A DNA stretch of 64,000 nucleotides from Acinetobacter sp. ANC 4173 (lineage in GTDB: Bacteria; Pseudomonadota; Gammaproteobacteria; Pseudomonadales; Moraxellaceae). This document shows, piece after piece, positions 18,742 through 27,728 of the stretch. The DNA is taken from contig NZ_SJOF01000006.1 of assembly GCF_004331255.1 (NCBI RefSeq), forward strand, positions 62,001 to 126,000, read 5' to 3'. Position 1 is the first letter of the stretch. Every line of letters starts with the position of its first letter. The notes under the pieces were generated by a model. That model ran no database searches and was not told where the DNA came from. It saw only the letters and a program-made list of their open reading frames with translations. The position numbers were made by a program, and so were the translations under genes.

Positions 18742-20007
18742 ATGCAAGAGTCGATTGAACAATATATGCAAACGGTAGGACAACAAGCACGCCAAGCTTC
18801 GCGCGTGTTAGCCAGCGCTTCTACCCAAATGAAAAACAATGCTTTGTCTGCAATTTACACAGCATTACAAAACAATGAGTCTACGATTTTAGCGGCCAAC
18901 CAAATAGACATGGATAAAGGCCGTAACAATCAATTAGACAGTGCCTTGCTTGATCGCTTAGAACTCAACCCCACACGCTTTAAAGGTATGCTGCAAGGTC
19001 TTAAAGATGTGATTAGTCTGGTCGATCCGATTGGTGAAATCACGGATTTAGCCTACCGTCCTTCTGGCATCCAAATTGGAAAAATGCGCGTGCCACTGGG
19101 TGTGGTCGGTATGATTTATGAATCACGCCCAAATGTAACCTTAGAAGCCGCTTCTCTGGCGTTAAAGTCTGGAAATGCCATTATTTTACGTGGCGGTTCT
19201 GAAGCATTGGAATCGAATAAAGCCATTGCAGCAGCTATTCAGCATGGGCTCAAAGCATCAGGTTTACCTGAAACTTCAGTTCAAGTGATTAATACCGTGG
19301 ATCGTGCAGCCGTGGGGCAGCTTATTACCATGTCGGAATATGTGGATGTGATTGTTCCACGTGGAGGCAAAAGTTTAATTGAACGTGTGAGCAATGAAGC
19401 CCGTATTCCTGTGATTAAACATTTAGATGGGAACTGCCATGTATTTGTGGAAGCACAGGCAGATTTACACAAGGCACTACCGATTGCACTGAATGCCAAA
19501 ACCCATCGTTATGGCGTTTGTAATGCCATGGAAACCCTCTTGGTGGATGAAAAAGTTGCCGAAGCGTTTTTACCGCGCATTGCAGAATTGTATGCAGAGA
19601 AAAATGTTGAACTGCGTGGTTGCCTTGAAACACAACGGATTTTAGGCAGTACCGTTAAACCTGCAAGTGAAGAAGATTGGTACACTGAATATTTAGGTCC
19701 AATTTTGGCAGTTAAAGTCGTATCGGGAATGGATGAAGCGATAGAACATATTAATAAATATGGTTCGCATCATACCGATTCGATTATTACTGAAAACTTC
19801 AGTTTGGCGCGTCAATTCCTTGCACGAGTCGACTCAAGCTCAGTCATGGTGAATGCCTCTACCCGTTTTGCCGATGGTTTTGAATATGGTCTAGGCGCTG
19901 AAATCGGCATCTCTACCGACAAGATTCATGCGCGTGGCCCAGTCGGCTTAGAAGGTTTAACTTCGCAAAAATGGATTGTGTTAGGCGACGGACAAATTCG
20001 CCAATAA
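18742..20007 (+). CDS. proA: Gamma-glutamyl phosphate reductase (glutamate-5-semialdehyde dehydrogenase)
   Basis: This 421-residue cytoplasmic enzyme reduces gamma-glutamyl phosphate with NADPH in proline synthesis. Recognisable stretches are [18 protein letters not shown] near residue 115, [13 protein letters not shown] near 150, HLDGNCHVF near 230 and the active-site cysteine region [15 protein letters not shown] near 258. An in-frame extension to a GTG at 18685 would add 19 residues that do not look like ProA; ATG 18742 gives the standard length (421 aa). proB is not adjacent, so the pathway genes are dispersed as in other Acinetobacter. Confidence 0.96.
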   Translation: MQESIEQYMQTVGQQARQASRVLASASTQMKNNALSAIYTALQNNESTILAANQIDMDKGRNNQLDSALLDRLELNPTRFKGMLQGLKDVISLVDPIGEITDLAYRPSGIQIGKMRVPLGVVGMIYESRPNVTLEAASLALKSGNAIILRGGSEALESNKAIAAAIQHGLKASGLPETSVQVINTVDRAAVGQLITMSEYVDVIVPRGGKSLIERVSNEARIPVIKHLDGNCHVFVEAQADLHKALPIALNAKTHRYGVCNAMETLLVDEKVAEAFLPRIAELYAEKNVELRGCLETQRILGSTVKPASEEDWYTEYLGPILAVKVVSGMDEAIEHINKYGSHHTDSIITENFSLARQFLARVDSSSVMVNASTRFADGFEYGLGAEIGISTDKIHARGPVGLEGLTSQKWIVLGDGQIRQ

Positions 20008-20135
20008 TTCTTCTCTAACTAAAATATCTTTAAGTGTTCAGTTTCAACCATGAAGCTGAACACAGCGACTACACTATCCCTGCCTTAAATTTTGTAACAT
20101 GATAAAAAAATTGAAAAAGATAAAAGGGAAAGCGC

Positions 20136-20537
20136 ATGTTTTATTATTTGATCATTTGTACCTTTTTACTGGCATTACTGGTTTCTTTTACAGTAATGAA
20201 AATTTTTTCTAATTCGATTAATGCAATTCTGGCACGCATTATTCATGACCCGATTCATGAAGCTTGGGCAAAATACACCAAATTTGCTGGTATGGTGGTC
20301 GGAACATCTTCAGGCATTCGTATTTACGATATGGAAAAATACATCACGCCGCTGACTTATACCGAGCATGACAAGAAAATTGTGATAGAACTGACTCAAG
20401 AGCGCTGGGTACTGGAAATTTACCGGACCATCATCGAAACCTTACAAGGTCTGGCTTGGATGATGTTGGTCTTTTTTATGGTGGCATTAATTGCCTATGT
20501 CATTGTACGCTGGTCAGAAATCAAGTATCAAAACTAA
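20136..20537 (+). CDS. Small membrane protein of unknown function
   Basis: I do not recognise this 133-residue protein. A transmembrane helix spans about residues 2-24 and a second about 105-127 (LAWMMLVFFMVALIAYVIV), with a soluble loop of about 80 residues between that contains AKYTKFAGMVVGTSSGIRIYDMEKYI. A good AAAGGGAAAG element precedes the ATG, so it is probably a real gene. It lies 128 bp after proA on the same strand and 303 bp before ackA. No catalytic motif is visible. It resembles small conserved Acinetobacter membrane proteins without known role. Confidence 0.7.
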   Translation: MFYYLIICTFLLALLVSFTVMKIFSNSINAILARIIHDPIHEAWAKYTKFAGMVVGTSSGIRIYDMEKYITPLTYTEHDKKIVIELTQERWVLEIYRTIIETLQGLAWMMLVFFMVALIAYVIVRWSEIKYQN

Positions 20538-20840
20538 GCATAAAAACAACACTTAACTCCTGCTCAAAATTCATTTCTCATGCTAGGGTTAAAGATGTAC
20601 GGGAAGAAAAATTTAGGTTTAAGCACTATTTCATGAATAAATGAAAACTATCAACCTATAAATTCTATTTATTATTGTCTCACTGGTCGATAGTGCTTAA
20701 GTCTAATCTCCTAAAGTCTATCTAGGACAGAAAATCAACACATGATAAAACATTATTACTGATCTGGATTGCATTAATAAGTACTGCATAAAGATCACTT
20801 TAGGGACGACTTATTTCAATTAAAATTCGGGTATATAAAC
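20538..20840. other. Intergenic region upstream of ackA
   Basis: These 303 bp hold the ackA promoter region. The only structure I see is an 11-bp inverted repeat, TTAAGCACTAT at 20619-20629 and ATAGTGCTTAA at 20690-20700, which bounds an 82-bp AT-rich segment. No credible ORF is present. Confidence 0.5.
20619..20700. repeat. 82-bp segment bounded by 11-bp inverted repeats
   Basis: TTAAGCACTAT (20619-20629) is the exact reverse complement of ATAGTGCTTAA (20690-20700). The 60-bp interior is AT-rich with no ORF. It may be a large stem-loop, a pair of operator half-sites or a decayed miniature element; no flanking target duplication is obvious. Confidence 0.45.
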
Positions 20841-22064
20841 GTGTCTACATCAGTATTAGTAATTAACTGCGGTTCATCTTCAATTAAATATGCACTTGTT
20901 TCAGAACGCCGTGAAGATCGTATTTTTGGTTTGGCAGAAAACTTAGGCTCTGCTGAAGCCCGCATTAAAGGTGTCACTGTTGGTGGCGCACCACTAGAAC
21001 TGTCTATTCCTCATGCGGATCACGAAAAAGCATTAGAAACAATTTTAGAGCGTCTTTCTCACTATAACCCTCAAGCCATTGGTCATCGCGTTGTACATGG
21101 TGGTACATTGACCAAAGCTGAATTACTGACACCAGAAATTATTGAACGTATTCGTGAAGCGACGCCGCTTGCACCGCTTCACAACCCTGCACATCTTGTT
21201 GGCATAGATGCAACCATGCGTTTATTCCCTGAATTGCCACAAGTTGCAGTATTTGATACTGCATTCCACCAAACTATGCCTGCACATGCTTACCGCTATG
21301 CAGTGCCTAAATTCCTTTACACTGAACACAATGTCCGTCGCTACGGCTTCCACGGCACCAGCCACGCGTATGTGTCTGAACGTGGTTCAGAATTGGCAGG
21401 CAGCTTAAAACAAGGCGGCTGGTTAACAGCTCACTTAGGTAACGGTAGCTCGACTTGTGCTATCTGGAATGGTCAAAGTGTTGACACTTCTATGGGTTTA
21501 ACGCCACTCGAAGGCATTGTAATGGGGACTCGCAGTGGCGATGTAGACCCAAGTTTACACAGCTTCTTAGCCTCTAACTTAGGTTGGGATGTCTACAAAA
21601 TTGACAAAATGCTCAACAAAGAAAGTGGCTTACTCGGTTTATCAGACAACCTTTCGAATGACATGCGCACTTTGATTGAAGCCTCTGAACAAGGCAATGA
21701 AGATGCAACACTCGCCATTGAAGTATTCTGCTATCGCCTTGCAAAATCTTTAGCTGGACTTAGCTGTGGCTTACCACGCTTAGATGGTTTGTTCTTCACC
21801 GGTGGTATTGGTGAAAACTCTGCCTACATCCGTGAAAAAACCATGTCGTATTTACCACACTTCGGCTTTAACCTGAACAAAGAGCAAAATAACAGCCTCA
21901 AACGTGGTACCGAAGGGCGTATTGATGCAGGGACTGGTCCACAAATTTGGGTCATTCCAACCGATGAAGAAGGTCGCATTGCCAAAGAGACAGCAAGCGT
22001 TGTCGACCATGAGGTTAATCAGACAACTGCAAAAAAGTCTGAATCAACTGCCGCGATTGCTTAA
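20841..22064 (+). CDS. ackA: Acetate kinase
   Basis: This 407-residue enzyme converts acetyl phosphate and ADP to acetate and ATP (or the reverse) and works with Pta downstream. It has the ASKHA-fold signatures [16 protein letters not shown] at the N-terminus, [12 protein letters not shown] near residue 137, [12 protein letters not shown] near 168, and GNGSSTCAI and [19 protein letters not shown] near 200-235. The start is a GTG at 20841, directly before the conserved N-terminal strand; no in-frame ATG fits. pta begins 48 bp after the stop. A 22-bp palindrome overlaps the stop codon, so transcript processing between the two is possible. Confidence 0.96.
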   Translation: MSTSVLVINCGSSSIKYALVSERREDRIFGLAENLGSAEARIKGVTVGGAPLELSIPHADHEKALETILERLSHYNPQAIGHRVVHGGTLTKAELLTPEIIERIREATPLAPLHNPAHLVGIDATMRLFPELPQVAVFDTAFHQTMPAHAYRYAVPKFLYTEHNVRRYGFHGTSHAYVSERGSELAGSLKQGGWLTAHLGNGSSTCAIWNGQSVDTSMGLTPLEGIVMGTRSGDVDPSLHSFLASNLGWDVYKIDKMLNKESGLLGLSDNLSNDMRTLIEASEQGNEDATLAIEVFCYRLAKSLAGLSCGLPRLDGLFFTGGIGENSAYIREKTMSYLPHFGFNLNKEQNNSLKRGTEGRIDAGTGPQIWVIPTDEEGRIAKETASVVDHEVNQTTAKKSESTAAIA

Positions 22065-22073
22065 GCAATCGCG
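22052..22073. other. Perfect palindrome overlapping the ackA stop codon
   Basis: The 22-bp sequence CGCGATTGCTTAAGCAATCGCG is a perfect inverted repeat centred on the ackA TAA, at the ackA/pta junction (arms CGCGATTGCTT and AAGCAATCGCG). No T-run follows, so it is more likely an RNA processing or stabilising hairpin, or a protein site, than a terminator. Confidence 0.6.
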
Positions 22074-22112
22074 CCTTGACTGCATTTCCTATTTTTAATG
22101 AATATAACGACT

Positions 22113-24272
22113 ATGAAAACAATTCTTTTAGTCCCAACTGGTGAAGGCGTTGGTCTTACATCAGCATGTTTAGGTTTAAGCTATGCTTTAGAATGCCAAG
22201 GTGTTAAAGCGGGCTTTCTTAAACCTTTTTCTCAAGAAAGTAAAATTGAAGCTGATCGTACCAGTGCTCTTTTTCAGCATCTCACCAAAAGTGAAACTGT
22301 TGAACCCATCCCTTATGCAACCGTCACTCAGCAATTAAACTGTGGTGAAAGTGATGAACTGCTAGAGGAAGCTGTTCGCTTACATCGTCAAATTGCAAAA
22401 AAACATGACATCATTATTGTTGAAGGGTTATTACCAAACGCACGTGATGCTTTTGCCTCTGAACTGAATGCGGCTTTAGCAAAAGCCTTAGATGCCAAAG
22501 TCATTATCGTGAGCAATGCAGATATTCATAAAGCTTCTGCATCAGCTGAAAAAGTCGAAGCTCAACTGCGTCATTTTGGTGGTGCATCAAGTGATCGTAC
22601 TGCTGGCGTGCTATTCATGCGCACTAAGGGTTTACCTGAAGGTTCTGCACAAATTCCACTGACCTTCGATCCAAGCCTACGCTTAGTCAGCGATACCAAC
22701 AAATTTGTGGCTGATATTCAAAAAACTCATGCCCATATTGGTACAGCGCAGTTGCCCGTGATTGGTCTGGTACCATTCAGTAATACACTGAGTGTACCGC
22801 GCATGTCTGATTTGGCAGCCAATTTACAAGCTGAATGGATTAGCCAAGGTGAAGCTTTACAACGTCGTGTGCTGCACAGCAGCCTGATTGCAGCCAATAT
22901 TGAACACGAACTGGATAAGTTTGTTGCAGGTGAGTTAATCATTAGTGCTTCAGACCGTATCGATGTTTTATTGGCCAGTAGCTTAGCCAGCAGTAATGGA
23001 ACGCCGCTCGCGGGTCTACTATTGACTGAACATCATGCACCCAATAGCCAAATTCTAGATTTCTGCCAGACGGCGATTAAGCAAGGCTTACCTATCTTAC
23101 ATACTCCGCTGAGTACGTTTGAAACCGCTCAAAGCTTAATGAACTTGAGCAATGAAATTCCAGTAGATGATACTGAGCGCGCCGAGCAAGTCACTCGCTT
23201 TGTCTCTAGCCATATTAATGAAGAATGGTTAGCTCTACTCTTGAAGGGTGCTTACCATCCACGTCTGTCCCCTTCTGCGTTCCGTCATGAACTGGTGCAA
23301 AAATCCATCCATGCCAAAAAGCGCATTGTATTACCAGAAGGTGACGAGCCTCGCACCATTCAAGCTGCTGCAATCTGTCAATCTCGTGGTATTGCCCAAT
23401 GTATTCTCTTGGCTAAGCCCGAAGCTGTGGTTGAGGTGGCAAAAGCCCGCAATATCGAGTTGCCATTTGACCTTGAAATTATTGACCCAGACCAGATTCG
23501 TGAAAACTATGTCGGGCAAATGGTCGAGTTACGTAAAGGCAAAATCAACGAATTACAAGCACGTGAACAACTGCAAGACACCGTCGTTTTAGGCACGATG
23601 ATGCTGGCACTCGATCAAGTTGATGGTTTGGTTTCTGGTGCAGTCCATACCACAGCCAATACGGTTCGCCCTGCATTCCAGTTAATTAAAACTGCCCCTG
23701 AATACTCATTAGTTTCTTCAGTATTTTTTATGCTGTTGCCTGATGAAGTCTATGTTTACGGTGACTGTGCGATTAATCCAGATCCAGATGCGGAACAACT
23801 GGCGGAAATTGCCATTCAATCAGCAGACTCAGCCAAAGCATTTGGCATTGACCCACGTATTGCCATGATTTCCTACTCTACAGGTACATCAGGTGCAGGT
23901 GTAGAAGTCGAAAAAGTGGCCCAAGCGACAGCTATTGCAAAACAGCGTCGCCCTGACCTCTTGATTGATGGTCCATTACAATATGATGCAGCCTCTGTCG
24001 AAAGTGTTGGTCGTTCTAAAGCGCCAGATTCTCCAGTTGCGGGTCGTGCCAATGTCTTTATTTTCCCAGATTTAAATACCGGCAACACCACTTATAAAGC
24101 GGTACAACGTTCTGCCAATGTGGTGAGCGTTGGGCCAATGCTGCAAGGTTTAAACAAACCTGTAAATGACTTGTCTCGTGGTGCGTTGGTGGATGATATT
24201 GTGTTCACAATTGCGCTGACTGCGATTCAAGCAGAACAACAAGTTGAAGCTAAAACCAGCAAAGCCTCTTAA
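22113..24272 (+). CDS. pta: Phosphate acetyltransferase
   Basis: This enzyme of about 719 residues interconverts acetyl-CoA and acetyl phosphate. The N-terminal third is a P-loop-like BioD-related domain (MKTILLVPTGEGVGLTSA). A central DRTGG domain follows, and the C-terminal 330 residues are the catalytic PTA_PTB domain with KRIVLPEGDEPRTIQAA, GLVSGAVHTTANTVRPAFQ and MISYSTGTSGAGVEVEKV. The ATG at 22113 aligns with the start of E. coli Pta; an ATG five codons earlier (22098) is possible, and neither has a strong ribosome-binding site. It is the second gene of the ackA-pta operon and ends at a clear terminator. Confidence 0.95.
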   Translation: MKTILLVPTGEGVGLTSACLGLSYALECQGVKAGFLKPFSQESKIEADRTSALFQHLTKSETVEPIPYATVTQQLNCGESDELLEEAVRLHRQIAKKHDIIIVEGLLPNARDAFASELNAALAKALDAKVIIVSNADIHKASASAEKVEAQLRHFGGASSDRTAGVLFMRTKGLPEGSAQIPLTFDPSLRLVSDTNKFVADIQKTHAHIGTAQLPVIGLVPFSNTLSVPRMSDLAANLQAEWISQGEALQRRVLHSSLIAANIEHELDKFVAGELIISASDRIDVLLASSLASSNGTPLAGLLLTEHHAPNSQILDFCQTAIKQGLPILHTPLSTFETAQSLMNLSNEIPVDDTERAEQVTRFVSSHINEEWLALLLKGAYHPRLSPSAFRHELVQKSIHAKKRIVLPEGDEPRTIQAAAICQSRGIAQCILLAKPEAVVEVAKARNIELPFDLEIIDPDQIRENYVGQMVELRKGKINELQAREQLQDTVVLGTMMLALDQVDGLVSGAVHTTANTVRPAFQLIKTAPEYSLVSSVFFMLLPDEVYVYGDCAINPDPDAEQLAEIAIQSADSAKAFGIDPRIAMISYSTGTSGAGVEVEKVAQATAIAKQRRPDLLIDGPLQYDAASVESVGRSKAPDSPVAGRANVFIFPDLNTGNTTYKAVQRSANVVSVGPMLQGLNKPVNDLSRGALVDDIVFTIALTAIQAEQQVEAKTSKAS

Positions 24273-24291
24273 ATCATTTTCAGTTTTCCAG

Positions 24292-24319
24292 ACCACTCTT
24301 TCGGGAGTGGTTTTTTTTT
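24292..24319 (+). terminator. Rho-independent terminator of ackA-pta
   Basis: Stem ACCACTC / GAGTGGT is followed by a run of nine T, about 20 bp after the pta stop. Confidence 0.9.
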
Positions 24320-24371
24320 GCTTTAATCAAGAAACCCAATTGCGTCATTACCCCAGAATATCGACAGTGCT

Positions 24372-24980
24372 TCAAACTTTTCTTGTCAACCACACGCTAT
24401 GCCCCGTGCATTCAGGATCTTCTGCAACCATCTTCAGCACTTGAAAGCCGTATTGAGCCAATAAATGACGGTATTCTTCTGGAGCTAGACTGGCATGATA
24501 CAACGCTTGACCAAACAGCTCCCCAATTGCTTCACCATGTGCAGGACCGCTGGTAAACATTAACACTGCGCCTTGTTTAGCATGCACAGCAAATTGCGCA
24601 AACATGTGCCGTTGATCGTCTTGCGTCAAATGAAAAAAGCTGTCCCATGCCAAGATTGCATCAAATTTTTGTTCTAGATTGAGTTGGCGCATGTCGGCCT
24701 GAAGCCAAGTTTGTTCAGGAAAGTTTTCTCGCGCCATCATCAACATTGCCTCTGCACTATCTACACCTGTTATTGTGCAACCCTGTTCAATGAAATAACT
24801 AGCAATCGGTTTCCCCGACCCACAGCCTAAATCCAACACATTGGCTTGATCTGGCAGCATAGCCAACATGCGATCCAACCACACTTTTTCAAATAGCCAC
24901 TCTCCACGCAATGCCACCCATTCACGTGCATACGTCTGATAAAGCTCAATAATATTCTCTGATAGATGATTGTTTGGCAT
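24372..24980 (-). CDS. Class I SAM-dependent methyltransferase
   Basis: This protein of about 202 residues has the Rossmann SAM motif VLDLGCGSGKPIASYF near residue 49, the acidic motif TITGVDSAEAMLMMA near 70, QADMRQL near 93 and LAWDSFFHLT near 108, all typical of Methyltransf_25/31 proteins. There is no membrane segment or signal peptide. The substrate cannot be predicted. ATG 24980 is chosen over an adjacent GTG. It is convergent with pta and separated from the EamA transporter by 57 bp on the same strand, so it could share that transcript. Confidence 0.82.
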   Translation of the reverse strand: MPNNHLSENIIELYQTYAREWVALRGEWLFEKVWLDRMLAMLPDQANVLDLGCGSGKPIASYFIEQGCTITGVDSAEAMLMMARENFPEQTWLQADMRQLNLEQKFDAILAWDSFFHLTQDDQRHMFAQFAVHAKQGAVLMFTSGPAHGEAIGELFGQALYHASLAPEEYRHLLAQYGFQVLKMVAEDPECTGHSVWLTRKV

Positions 24981-25037
24981 CACGTTTCTTATTTATGTTA
25001 AAGACATGAATGATATGCTTTGTAATCTGTACAAAAC

Positions 25038-25943
25038 TCAGCTTTGTTTTGAAAATTGTATACCCTTTGATCGCGACATTTTAACAAAGAAAACTGCGTT
25101 ACCACATAAAATGAGAACCACTCCAATCACTGCATTCGGATGCCATTGATAACCCTCCCACACTGTTGAAATCACTAAAGCCACCAACGGAAATAACAAA
25201 GTGCTATAGGCTGCCTTGCCCGAACCAATACGCCCCACCAAATAGAAATAGGCAGTAAAACCTATCACTGATCCAAAAATTGCTAAATAAATTAAAGCAG
25301 AAATTGCACTTAAAGGCATCGTTGGAAAAAGGTCGTCCTGTTGTAGACATGAAATAAATGCCATCAAAAGAGCACCGTACAACATGCCATAAGCATTGGT
25401 GGTAAAAATATCCAATCCATTTTTCTGATGACGGGTACTAATCATATTGCCCAGCGAGAAGCCATAGGTTCCGACCATACACAGTGATATCCCAAGTAAG
25501 GTTTGACTGTTTAATGTGGTACCAATCACATCCTGCCAGAACAAGGCCATAATCCCGAGCACCCCAAGCAAAGCCGCAGGATAGAATCGAGATGGAATTT
25601 GCTGTGCAAAGAACAGTTTGGCGTTGAGAGTATTAAAAATGACCGCCATGGAGAAAATAACAGCCTCCAAACCACTGCTGATATATTGAACCGCATAGTA
25701 GAAACAGACAAAGTTAAAACCAAAAATACAGCAGGCTTGTAACATACAAAACAGATGATCTTTTACAGCCAGCTTTTGCAATTTTCGGCATAGCACAATA
25801 AAAGCAAACAAGACAATTGCCGAAATAAAAAAACGCCAGAACACCGCCACATTCGCAGATATACCGCTTTGTTGTTGTAGGCTAATGGCAATCCATGTTG
25901 TTCCCCAAATCACCACAACCAAAGCATATAACAACCCATTCAT
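25038..25943 (-). CDS. EamA/DMT family transporter
   Basis: The 301-residue protein has about ten hydrophobic helices arranged as two EamA repeats. It starts MNGLLYALVVVIWGTTWIAI, where the WGTTW-x2-I motif is typical of drug/metabolite exporters of the RhaT/YdcZ superfamily. The second repeat starts near residue 150 (LLGISLCMVGTYGFSLGNM), and GRIGSGKAAYSTLLFPLVAL lies near 238. It is divergent from an AraC regulator 180 bp away, which probably controls it. The substrate is unknown; many family members export amino acids or purines. Confidence 0.87.
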   Translation of the reverse strand: MNGLLYALVVVIWGTTWIAISLQQQSGISANVAVFWRFFISAIVLFAFIVLCRKLQKLAVKDHLFCMLQACCIFGFNFVCFYYAVQYISSGLEAVIFSMAVIFNTLNAKLFFAQQIPSRFYPAALLGVLGIMALFWQDVIGTTLNSQTLLGISLCMVGTYGFSLGNMISTRHQKNGLDIFTTNAYGMLYGALLMAFISCLQQDDLFPTMPLSAISALIYLAIFGSVIGFTAYFYLVGRIGSGKAAYSTLLFPLVALVISTVWEGYQWHPNAVIGVVLILCGNAVFFVKMSRSKGIQFSKQS

Positions 25944-26123
25944 TCAATTTCAACCCAAACTCATCACCTTGAGCACATTATCTCGAAACAAAGACACTCG
26001 ATACTTGCAGCTTCTTGCGGTCACTATCATCGACTTGTGATTTTTTACTGAATTGTGCCTACGGATGACAAGACCGAATAGAAGTCCTACACTAGTTACT
26101 CAATTTGGTACTGCGTGTAGAAG

Positions 26124-26999
26124 ATGAAATATCAGATTCTAGATCAATTACAACAGCATAAAGCTCAACTGCTCGACTCGGTCGAATTGGGTTCAGGCAT
26201 GCAGCTCGCCATGTGGCAAAATAACCAAGACTGCGTACAGGTCTGTAGCAATCACCACACTTTAAGTATGTACATTCAAGGTGGCTATCACAGTTATCAA
26301 AAGACAGCTCAGGGTTGGCAGAATGGTGGTGGACCCGACCATATGTGCCTGATGCCACAAGATTTTGACTCAACATGGGATTTACGTGATCCGCTGACCT
26401 TCGTACATTTGTACTACACTGAACAACACTTAAAACGTGTGGCAGAACAAGTCTGGGACCGTGAACCGAGCCAAATTCAGCTCAATCCGCAAAGCTTTGT
26501 TGCCGATCCACAAATTGCGATGATTTATCGACACTTTTTACTAAATGATGCTTGGCAGAATCGTGAAAATCACTTACAGATGAGTACTGCCACCACCCTG
26601 CTCCTCAACCATTTGATTAAAAATTATAGTCATACCGAGTGGCAAGCTCCTGAAGTCAAAGGAGGGCTATCGCCTTATGTGCTGAAACAGCTTTTACAAT
26701 GGATTGATCAACATTTACATTTGAGTTTAACCCTATCCGATTTAGCACAACAAACCCAGCTCAGTGAGTATCACTTTGCGCACATGTTTAAACAGTCCAT
26801 GCATATGCCACCGCATCAATATGTGATGCAACGACGACTGGAATTGGCACATCAAGCATTACAAACCACCACTGCGAATATCACAGAAATTTCAGCTCAA
26901 TATGGGTTTAGTTCCAGCAGCCATTTTAGTCATCGCTTTAAAAAACATTTCGGCTATCCACCTTCGCAATTGCTGAAAATGGGAAAAACCCGACCTTAA
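26124..26999 (+). CDS. AraC family transcriptional regulator
   Basis: The 291-residue protein ends in a two-helix-turn-helix AraC domain of about 100 residues. The first HTH is HLSLTLSDLAQQTQLSEYHF with AHMFKQSMHMPPHQYVMQR, the second ITEISAQYGFSSSSHFSHRF with KKHFGYPPSQL. The N-terminal 180 residues lack a named domain but look like a cupin-type ligand pocket. Divergence from the EamA exporter gene suggests it regulates that gene, perhaps in response to the exported compound. A 36-copy 8-bp repeat array begins 9 bp after its stop codon and must lie in its 3' untranslated region. Confidence 0.9.
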   Translation: MKYQILDQLQQHKAQLLDSVELGSGMQLAMWQNNQDCVQVCSNHHTLSMYIQGGYHSYQKTAQGWQNGGGPDHMCLMPQDFDSTWDLRDPLTFVHLYYTEQHLKRVAEQVWDREPSQIQLNPQSFVADPQIAMIYRHFLLNDAWQNRENHLQMSTATTLLLNHLIKNYSHTEWQAPEVKGGLSPYVLKQLLQWIDQHLHLSLTLSDLAQQTQLSEYHFAHMFKQSMHMPPHQYVMQRRLELAHQALQTTTANITEISAQYGFSSSSHFSHRFKKHFGYPPSQLLKMGKTRP

Positions 27000-27007
27000 A
27001 AAGAGAC

Positions 27008-27295
27008 ATTTGAAGATTTGAAGATTTGAAGATTTGAAGATTTGAAGATTTGAAGATTTGAAGATTTGAAGATTTGAAGATTTGAAGATTTGAAGATTTG
27101 AAGATTTGAAGATTTGAAGATTTGAAGATTTGAAGATTTGAAGATTTGAAGATTTGAAGATTTGAAGATTTGAAGATTTGAAGATTTGAAGATTTGAAGA
27201 TTTGAAGATTTGAAGATTTGAAGATTTGAAGATTTGAAGATTTGAAGATTTGAAGATTTGAAGATTTGAAGATTTGAAGATTTGAAGATTTGAAG
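27008..27295. repeat. Perfect tandem array, 36 copies of an 8-bp unit
   Basis: The unit ATTTGAAG repeats without a single mismatch for exactly 288 bp (36 copies). Because 8 is not a multiple of 3, the minus strand is open in all three frames and encodes the same eight-residue peptide repeat, while every plus-strand frame meets a TGA. The array sits between the stop of the AraC gene and the terminator of the small ORF on the opposite strand. Copy number should vary by slipped-strand replication, and read-assembly may have altered the count. Confidence 0.98.
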
Positions 27296-27309
27296 AAAGA
27301 TTAAAACAA

Positions 27310-27345
27310 AAAAAGAAGATAAAGCTTAAGCCTGATCTTCTTTTT
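27310..27345 (-). terminator. Terminator overlapping the end of the 28-aa ORF; possibly bidirectional
   Basis: Stem AAAAAGAAGAT / ATCTTCTTTTT with a 14-nt loop overlaps the stop codon of the small minus-strand ORF. On the minus strand it leads into a long T-rich tract; on the plus strand it ends in five T, so it could also stop transcripts coming from the AraC gene through the repeat array. Confidence 0.72.
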
Positions 27346-27412
27346 GACCGTAAAACCACGTTGCCGTAATAAAACAACTAAAACCAACAACCATCAAAAT
27401 CACAGATGTCAT
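27326..27412 (-). CDS. Putative 28-residue single-pass membrane peptide
   Basis: An ATG at 27412 opens a frame of 28 codons. Its first 20 residues are hydrophobic (MTSVILMVVGFSCFITATWF) and end in a short charged tail (YGQKEDQA). It is too short for ordinary gene calling. A rho-independent hairpin overlaps its stop, which is the main support that it is transcribed. The ribosome-binding site is weak. Small membrane subunits of this shape are common in bacteria, but I do not recognise this one and assign no function. It could also be chance. Confidence 0.42.
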   Translation of the reverse strand: MTSVILMVVGFSCFITATWFYGQKEDQA

Positions 27413-27728
27413 AACAAAATGCTCTATTGGGAATGCGCTTATTATGCGAAAGTTTTATGACAACTCTGTCATTTGTGAATTCACTCAAATCATCAACATA
27501 CTAAAGACCATTCATTCAACACATTAACTTTAAATCATTCAACCATCTTTGGACTTTTTCAATAAATGTGGCAGTTTACTCAAATCCCCCTACTGAAATA
27601 TAGCGCTCTTGATAACCGATTTTATCCATTAAACTTTAGCCCAAAAATGCAGCAAAACACCCACAACCGTGCCGTTATACCTTATAATTTAGCCCGCTAG
27701 CTAACAGCCCGCTCAAGAGATATTGGAT
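27413..27728. other. Intergenic region upstream of fumarase
   Basis: This region of about 316 bp lies between the small ORF and the fumarase start and must hold both divergent promoters. A TATAAT-like -10 hexamer at 27683-27688 is the best promoter hint for the fumarase gene, but the matching -35 is poor. I see no further ORF. Confidence 0.4.

Noticed and set aside
18515..18790. 91-codon minus-strand ORF at the proA start
   Set aside because: It overlaps the proA 5' end in antisense and has no domain, composition or start signal that supports it.
27001..27300. CRISPR array or protein-coding repeat
   Set aside because: There are no spacers; it is a simple 8-bp tandem repeat.
26892..27377. 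161-codon minus-strand ORF rich in repeated SNLQIFKS
   Set aside because: The frame exists only because the 8-bp repeat has no stop on this strand; it runs into the AraC coding region in antisense and has no ribosome-binding site.
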